A DNA stretch of 64,000 nucleotides from the NCBI RefSeq assembly GCF_000725495.1, contig NZ_JNZD01000004.1, positions 310,001 to 374,000 of the forward strand, given 5' to 3'. The translations under genes were made by a program, and so were the position numbers. Position 1 is the first letter of the stretch, and each line of letters starts with the position of its first letter. This stretch comes from Streptomyces aureus. GTDB taxonomy: Bacteria; Actinomycetota; Actinomycetes; Streptomycetales; Streptomycetaceae. Below the pieces are notes generated by a model. That model was not told where the DNA came from, did no database searches, and saw nothing but the letters and a program-made list of their open reading frames with translations. Shown piece after piece: positions 59,764-64,000 of this stretch.

Positions 59764-61440
59764 ATGACCCAGGCCGCCAGTCCGGCGCGGACCGTCATTC
59801 TGACCGTCGACGACGACCCGGGGGTCTCACGGGCCGTCGCCCGGGACCTCCGGCGCCGCTACGGCGAGGGTCACCGGATCGTGCGCGCGGAGTCCGGCGA
59901 GGCCGCCCTGGAGGCGCTGCGCGAGCTGAAGCTGCGCGGCGACCAGGTGGCGGTGATCCTCGCCGACTACCGCATGCCGCAGATGAACGGCATCGAGTTC
60001 CTGGAACAGGCCCTCGACGTGTACCCGGGCGCGCGCCGTGTGCTGCTGACCGCGTACGCCGACACCAACGCGGCCATCGACGCGATCAACGTGATCGATC
60101 TCGACCACTACCTGCTCAAGCCGTGGGATCCACCGGAGGAGAAGCTCTATCCGGTCGTCGACGACCTCCTGGACGCCTGGCGGGTCAGCGACTACCGGCC
60201 CGTGGGCGCCTGCAAGGTGGTCGGGCACCGGTGGTCGGCACGGTCGTCCGGCGTCCGCGAGTTCCTGGCCCGCAACCAGGTGCCCTACCGGTGGTACTCG
60301 TCCGACACCCCCGAGGGACAGCGCCTGCTGAGCGCCGCCGGGCAGGACGGTGAACGGCTGCCGCTGGTGGTCACCCCGGACGGCACACCCCTCGTCGAGC
60401 CCCAGGACCCGGAGATCGCGGCGCACGTCGGGCTCGCGACGACCCCCACCTCGGAGTTCTACGACCTCGTCGTCATCGGCGGCGGTCCGGCCGGGCTCGG
60501 GTCGGCCGTGTACGGCGCCTCGGAGGGGCTGCGCACCGTCCTGGTGGAGCGGTCCGCGACCGGCGGGCAGGCGGGCCAGAGCTCCCGGATCGAGAACTAC
60601 CTGGGCTTCCCCGACGGTGTCTCCGGCGGCCAGCTCACCGACCGGGCGCGACGGCAGGCGGCCAAGTTCGGCGCCGAGATCCTCACCGCGCGCGAGGTGA
60701 CGGGACTCGAGGTCACCGGGGCCTCGCGCACCATCCGCTTCTCGGACGGCTCCGCGATCTCGGCGCACGCGGTGATCCTCGCGACCGGGGTGTCGTACCG
60801 CCAGCTCCAGGCGCCGGGCCTGGCCGAACTCACCGGCTGTGGCGTCTTCTACGGCTCGGCGCTGACCGAGGCGGCCGCCTGCCAGGGCCACGACGTGTAC
60901 ATCGTGGGCGGCGCGAACTCGGCCGGCCAGGCGGCGATGTATCTGGCCCGGGGCGCCAAGTCGGTCACCATCCTGGTGCGCGGCTCCTCGCTGTCGGCCT
61001 CGATGTCGCACTATCTGATCGAGCAGATCTCCGAGGCGCCGAACATCTCGGTGCGCACCGGCACGGTCGTGGAGTCCGCGCACGGCGACGGCCATCTGGA
61101 ACAGTTGACGCTACGGGACGTGGAGAGCGGCCACACCGAACTCGTCGACGCGCAGTGGATGTTCGTGTTCATCGGCGCGGCCCCGCTCACCGACTGGCTG
61201 GACGGCACCGTCCTGCGGGACGACCGCGGCTTCATTCTGGCGGGCCCGGACATGACACCCGACGGTCAGCCTCCCCACGGCTGGGAGCTGGACCGGCCTC
61301 CGTACCACCTGGAAACCAATGTGCCCGGCGTGTTCGTGGCCGGGGACGCGCGCGCCGAGTCGGCGAAGCGGGTCGCGTCCGCGGTCGGAGAGGGAGCCAT
61401 GGCCGTCATGCTCGTCCACCGTTATCTGGAGCAGTCGTGA
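59764..61440 (+). CDS. Receiver-glutaredoxin-like-thioredoxin reductase fusion protein
   Basis: A 558-residue fusion: receiver domain residues 9-140 (VDDDPG, acceptor Asp68 in ILADYRMPQMNG, LLKPW), a glutaredoxin-like segment about 150-225 (HRWSARSSGVREFLARNQVP) without CxxC, and a TrxR-like flavoprotein about 230-555 (FAD motif VVIGGGPAGLGSAVYGASEG; NADPH motif VYIVGGANSAGQAAMYLARG; GVFVAGDARAESAKRVASAV). The CxxC of thioredoxin reductase is absent: GCGVFYGSALTEAAAC occupies that site. So it is probably a redox or NADPH sensor, not a reductase. ATG follows GGGGTGGGAGAGGT. Stop overlaps the kinase gene (GTGA). Confidence 0.92.
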   Translation: MTQAASPARTVILTVDDDPGVSRAVARDLRRRYGEGHRIVRAESGEAALEALRELKLRGDQVAVILADYRMPQMNGIEFLEQALDVYPGARRVLLTAYADTNAAIDAINVIDLDHYLLKPWDPPEEKLYPVVDDLLDAWRVSDYRPVGACKVVGHRWSARSSGVREFLARNQVPYRWYSSDTPEGQRLLSAAGQDGERLPLVVTPDGTPLVEPQDPEIAAHVGLATTPTSEFYDLVVIGGGPAGLGSAVYGASEGLRTVLVERSATGGQAGQSSRIENYLGFPDGVSGGQLTDRARRQAAKFGAEILTAREVTGLEVTGASRTIRFSDGSAISAHAVILATGVSYRQLQAPGLAELTGCGVFYGSALTEAAACQGHDVYIVGGANSAGQAAMYLARGAKSVTILVRGSSLSASMSHYLIEQISEAPNISVRTGTVVESAHGDGHLEQLTLRDVESGHTELVDAQWMFVFIGAAPLTDWLDGTVLRDDRGFILAGPDMTPDGQPPHGWELDRPPYHLETNVPGVFVAGDARAESAKRVASAVGEGAMAVMLVHRYLEQS

Positions 61441-62879
61441 GCGGGCGGCCGGTGCCGTGCGACGCGGCGGAACTGGGCACGCTGTTCCTGTTCGAGAAGC
61501 TGGACGGCGACCAGCTGGAACGGCTGTGCCGCGAGGGCCGGACGGAGCAGTTCGAACCGGGGCCGGTGTACACCGAGGGTGATCCGGCCACCTGCTTCTA
61601 CGTGCTCCTGGAGGGCACGGTCGTGATGTCGCGCCGGGTCGGCGCGGACGACGTGGAGATCAGCCGCACCTCCAAGCGCGGGGTGTACGCGGGCGCGATG
61701 CAGGCCTATCTCAGCGATCCGGGCGACGCCCAGTACAAGGGCTCCATGCGGGTCACCGTGCCGTCCCGGTTCTTCGTCCTGCCCGCGGCGACGTTCGCCG
61801 CGATCCTGCGGGACTGGTTCCCGATGGCCGTCCATCTGCTGGAGGGCATGTTCTTCGGCAGCCAGAACGCCCAGCGCACCGTCGGGCAGCGCGAACGGCT
61901 GCTGGCCCTCGGCTCGCTGTCCGCCGGGCTCACGCACGAGCTCAACAACCCGGCCGCGGCGGCCGTGCGGGCCACCTCCGCGCTGCGCGACCGGGTGGCC
62001 CACATGCGGCAGAAGCTGGGGATGATCGCGGCGGGACCCTACGCGCGCGACGCCCTGGAGACGCTGGTCGAGATCCAGGAGCGGACGGCGGAGCAGGTCG
62101 CCAAGGCCACGCCGCTGAGCCCGCTGGAGGCCTCCGACCGGGAGGACGCGCTCGCCGACTGGCTCGACGACCACGACATCGCGGGCGGCTGGCAGCTGGC
62201 CCCGACGTTCGTGCAGGCGGGGCTCGACACCGACTGGCTGGACCAGGTCGCGGCGGCCGTGGACGGTCCGACCCTCGAAGGCGCGGTCCGCTGGCTGAAC
62301 TACACGGTCGAGACCGAGCTGCTGATGAACGAGATCGAGGACTCGACCACCCGTATCTCGCACCTGGTGGACGCGGCCAAGCAGTACTCGCAGATGGACC
62401 GCGCGCCCTACCAGGTCTCCGACGTGCACGACCTGCTCGACAGCACCCTGATGATGCTGGCCGGCAAGATGGGCTCGGGCATCGAGGTCGTCAAGGAGTA
62501 CGACCGGACGCTGCCGCGGATCCCCGCGTATCCGGGTGAGCTGAACCAGGTGTGGACGAACCTCATCGACAACGCCGTCTCGGCGATGGGCGGCGAGGGG
62601 ACGCTGACGGTCCGCACCGCGCCCGACGGCGACCATCTGCTCGTCGAGTTCCGCGACACGGGTCCCGGGGTGCCCGAGGAGATCCGCGACCGGATCTTCG
62701 ACCCGTTCTTCACCACCAAGCCGGTGGGCGAGGGCACCGGTCTGGGCCTGGACATCTCCTGGCGGATCGTCGTCAACAAGCATCACGGCAGCCTGCTGGT
62801 GCACTCCGAGCCCGGCGACACCCGCTTCCAGGTGCGTCTGCCCCTGACCGTCGCGGAATCCTCCGAGGAGCCGTCATGA
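61437..62879 (+). CDS. Histidine kinase with N-terminal cyclic nucleotide-binding domain
   Basis: A 480-residue cytoplasmic kinase: CNB domain about residues 10-135 ([37 protein letters not shown]), DHp helix with phospho-His167 in [20 protein letters not shown], a long helical insert, and HATPase ([40 protein letters not shown]). GTG at 61437 overlaps the fusion-gene stop; its own stop overlaps the zinc-finger gene (ATGA). It likely phosphorylates the receiver of the fusion protein. Confidence 0.92.
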   Translation: MSGRPVPCDAAELGTLFLFEKLDGDQLERLCREGRTEQFEPGPVYTEGDPATCFYVLLEGTVVMSRRVGADDVEISRTSKRGVYAGAMQAYLSDPGDAQYKGSMRVTVPSRFFVLPAATFAAILRDWFPMAVHLLEGMFFGSQNAQRTVGQRERLLALGSLSAGLTHELNNPAAAAVRATSALRDRVAHMRQKLGMIAAGPYARDALETLVEIQERTAEQVAKATPLSPLEASDREDALADWLDDHDIAGGWQLAPTFVQAGLDTDWLDQVAAAVDGPTLEGAVRWLNYTVETELLMNEIEDSTTRISHLVDAAKQYSQMDRAPYQVSDVHDLLDSTLMMLAGKMGSGIEVVKEYDRTLPRIPAYPGELNQVWTNLIDNAVSAMGGEGTLTVRTAPDGDHLLVEFRDTGPGVPEEIRDRIFDPFFTTKPVGEGTGLGLDISWRIVVNKHHGSLLVHSEPGDTRFQVRLPLTVAESSEEPS

Positions 62880-63226
62880 CCACAGCGAACGGAATCGACC
62901 CGTCCGTGCCGCCGAGCGGCACCGGCTGCACCGAGTGCGACGCGGCCGGCGGGTGGTGGATCCATCTGCGTCGCTGCGCGCAGTGCGGGCACGTCGGCTG
63001 CTGCGACGACTCCCCCGCCAAGCACGCCACGGCGCACGCGCGGGGCACGGGGCATCCGGTCATCCAGAGCTTCGAACCGGGCGAGGACTGGTTCTGGGAC
63101 TACGACACCTCGGAACTCTACGAGTCCGGTCCTGCCCTCGCTCCCCCGGTGAGCCGTCCGGCCGACCAGCCCGTGCCCGGGCCGGCCGGGCGTGTTCCGG
63201 CGAACTGGGCCGAGAAGCTGCGCTGA
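62876..63226 (+). CDS. UBP-type zinc finger protein
   Basis: A 116-residue protein with one ZnF-UBP domain: ligands in CTECDAAGGWWIHLRRCAQC, HVGCCDDSPAKHATAHARGT and GHPVIQSFEPGEDWFWDYD. In eukaryotes this fold binds the free C-terminal Gly-Gly of ubiquitin. The tail is Pro-rich and disordered. It overlaps the kinase by 4 bp, making a three-gene unit with the kinase and redox fusion. Bacterial function unknown. Confidence 0.92.
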   Translation: MTTANGIDPSVPPSGTGCTECDAAGGWWIHLRRCAQCGHVGCCDDSPAKHATAHARGTGHPVIQSFEPGEDWFWDYDTSELYESGPALAPPVSRPADQPVPGPAGRVPANWAEKLR

Positions 63227-63231
63227 CGCCG

Positions 63232-63248
63232 CCGCGGCCCGGCCGCGG
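63232..63248. terminator. GC hairpin between convergent genes
   Basis: CCGCGGCC and GGCCGCGG abut with one base between, giving a 6-7 bp GC stem between the zinc-finger gene and the convergent VOC gene. Confidence 0.4.
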
Positions 63249-63251
63249 GAC

Positions 63252-63743
63252 TCAGAGCACCTTGTTGCCGTACATCTCGCCGAGCGGATCGGCGAGCAGT
63301 TCGATCCGGGCGCCGTCGGGGTCGCGGAGGTAGATCGAGGTGCCGCTCTCCTCCATGTACTCGATCCCGGCGGCGTCGAGCCGCTCGCGCAACTGGCGCC
63401 AGGTGGCGGGGTCGACCGAGATGGCGAGGTGGTGCAGTCCCCCGAGGACCTCCGCGTAGGGGCCGAGGTCGAGGCCGGGGAAGTCGAAGAAGGCGAGCAG
63501 GTTCCCGTTGCCGAGGTCGAAGAAGAAGTGGGTCGAGCCCTGGTAGTCCCGGTTCTCGATCATCTCGGTCAGGGGGAAGCCCAGGACGCCCTGGTAGAAC
63601 CGTACGGTCCGCTCCACGTCGGCGGAGAGCAGGGCGACGTGGTGGACGCCGCGGGCCGTGCTCTCCGGCTTCTCCGGCTTCAGGTGGGCCTCCCTGATGC
63701 GCCGGCGCTCCGCTTCGATCGCCGGCAGGTCCAGTGCACTCAT
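63252..63743 (-). CDS. VOC family (glyoxalase/dioxygenase-like) protein
   Basis: A 163-residue single-module VOC protein: VHHVALLSADVERTVRFYQG, VLGFPLTEMIENRDYQGSTH, LHHLAISVDPATWRQL and SIYLRDPDGARIELLAD. Conserved His in VHHVAL and LHHLAI and Glu in ARIELL fit a metal site. ATG at 63743 follows CGAGGAGCGATCG. Substrate unknown. Confidence 0.88.
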   Translation of the reverse strand: MSALDLPAIEAERRRIREAHLKPEKPESTARGVHHVALLSADVERTVRFYQGVLGFPLTEMIENRDYQGSTHFFFDLGNGNLLAFFDFPGLDLGPYAEVLGGLHHLAISVDPATWRQLRERLDAAGIEYMEESGTSIYLRDPDGARIELLADPLGEMYGNKVL

Positions 63744-63868
63744 CGATCGCTCCTCGTCCAGGGATCCGGCCACGTGGCCAATACCGCGTACCACCACTCT
63801 CACACCGTCCGGCGGCCCCGTCCGTCCGTCGGGATGCGCGGCGCGGCGCGAGGGACGATGCTGGATAC

Positions 63869-64000
63869 ATGTCCGGACGGGCTCCTCTGGTTGTGCATCC
63901 GGCCCTGGATACCAGCGGCCGCGAGGTGACCGCGCGGGGTGAGAACCTCGGCGTGGCGTTCTCGGACGAGGACCTCCTGGAGTTCCTCGGCCGGGCGGGA
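63869..64000 (+). CDS. Unknown protein, 5' part only
   Basis: The first 44 codons of a gene cut by the window end: MSGRAPLVVHPALDTSGREV, then TARGENLGVAFSDEDLLEFLGRAG. I do not recognise a family. ATG at 63869 follows GGACGATGCTGGATAC, a poor ribosome binding site. The frame stays open to base 64000, and the product looks soluble. Confidence 0.6.
   Translation, partial: MSGRAPLVVHPALDTSGREVTARGENLGVAFSDEDLLEFLGRAG

Noticed and set aside
1..64000. tRNA, rRNA, insertion sequence or prophage genes
   Set aside because: I found no T-loop-like GGTTCGA arrangements with cloverleaf potential, no transposase or integrase motifs, and no att-like duplications.

Overview
The window is 64 kb of very high-GC DNA with extreme third-codon-position GC, GTG/TTG starts, ATGA/GTGA gene overlaps and families typical of Streptomyces (gvp cluster, GPP34, DUF4232, DUF5709, DUF4032, SpoIIE-type phosphatase, several two-component systems). 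It reads as a chromosomal accessory/arm-like segment of a streptomycete. I see no rRNA, tRNA, CRISPR array, transposase, integrase or phage gene.

Layout. (1) 0.2-7.8 kb: a DUF5709 gene, then a gas vesicle locus. Two regulatory/accessory genes on the minus strand (an SRPBCC protein and an acidic/basic histone-like protein) are divergent from gvpO-A-F-G-J-L-S-K. (2) 7.8-9.4 kb: a decayed type VII-type toxin module (two frameshifted genes, the second also truncated) followed by an intact SMI1/KNR4 immunity gene. (3) 9.4-17.6 kb, minus strand: a galactoside operon (lipoprotein binding protein, two permeases, GH36 alpha-galactosidase, GH42 beta-galactosidase) with a LacI repressor gene upstream and a palindromic operator between. 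(4) 18-24 kb: an unknown cytoplasmic protein, GPP34, three cysteine-free ribosomal protein paralogues (L36, L31, L33), and two lipoproteins. (5) 24.4-27.3 kb: an OmpR-type two-component system and two small secreted products, with 11-bp phased direct repeats at both candidate promoters. (6) 27.6-32.2 kb: a PAS-GAF-SpoIIE-HATPase protein, an FAD oxidoreductase and a PRC-barrel protein.

(7) 32.8-39.2 kb: a tightly packed exopolysaccharide-type operon: a PelF-like GT4 glycosyltransferase, a polytopic membrane protein carrying a frameshift, an extended SDR, a sugar-phosphate nucleotidyltransferase, a second epimerase and a spherulin-4 (GH135/GH114-like) protein. This is the best candidate for a poorly described system. 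(8) 39.5-49.8 kb: secreted M1 metallopeptidase, HSL-type hydrolase, MoxR/VWA pair, quinone oxidoreductase, soluble transhydrogenase and long-chain acyl-CoA synthetase. (9) 50-54.8 kb: a second two-component system, L,D-transpeptidase lipoprotein, DUF6629 and DUF4177. (10) 55-64 kb: VOC proteins, a CNB-only protein, N-formylglutamate amidohydrolase-like protein, amidohydrolase, DUF4032, and an overlapping trio: receiver-glutaredoxin-like-TrxR fusion, cyclic-nucleotide-binding histidine kinase and UBP zinc finger protein. The last gene is cut by the window end.

Three frameshifts (near 7920, 8224 and 34607) all lie at short G or C runs, so they may be sequence errors or true decay; this affects how regions 2 and 7 should be read.
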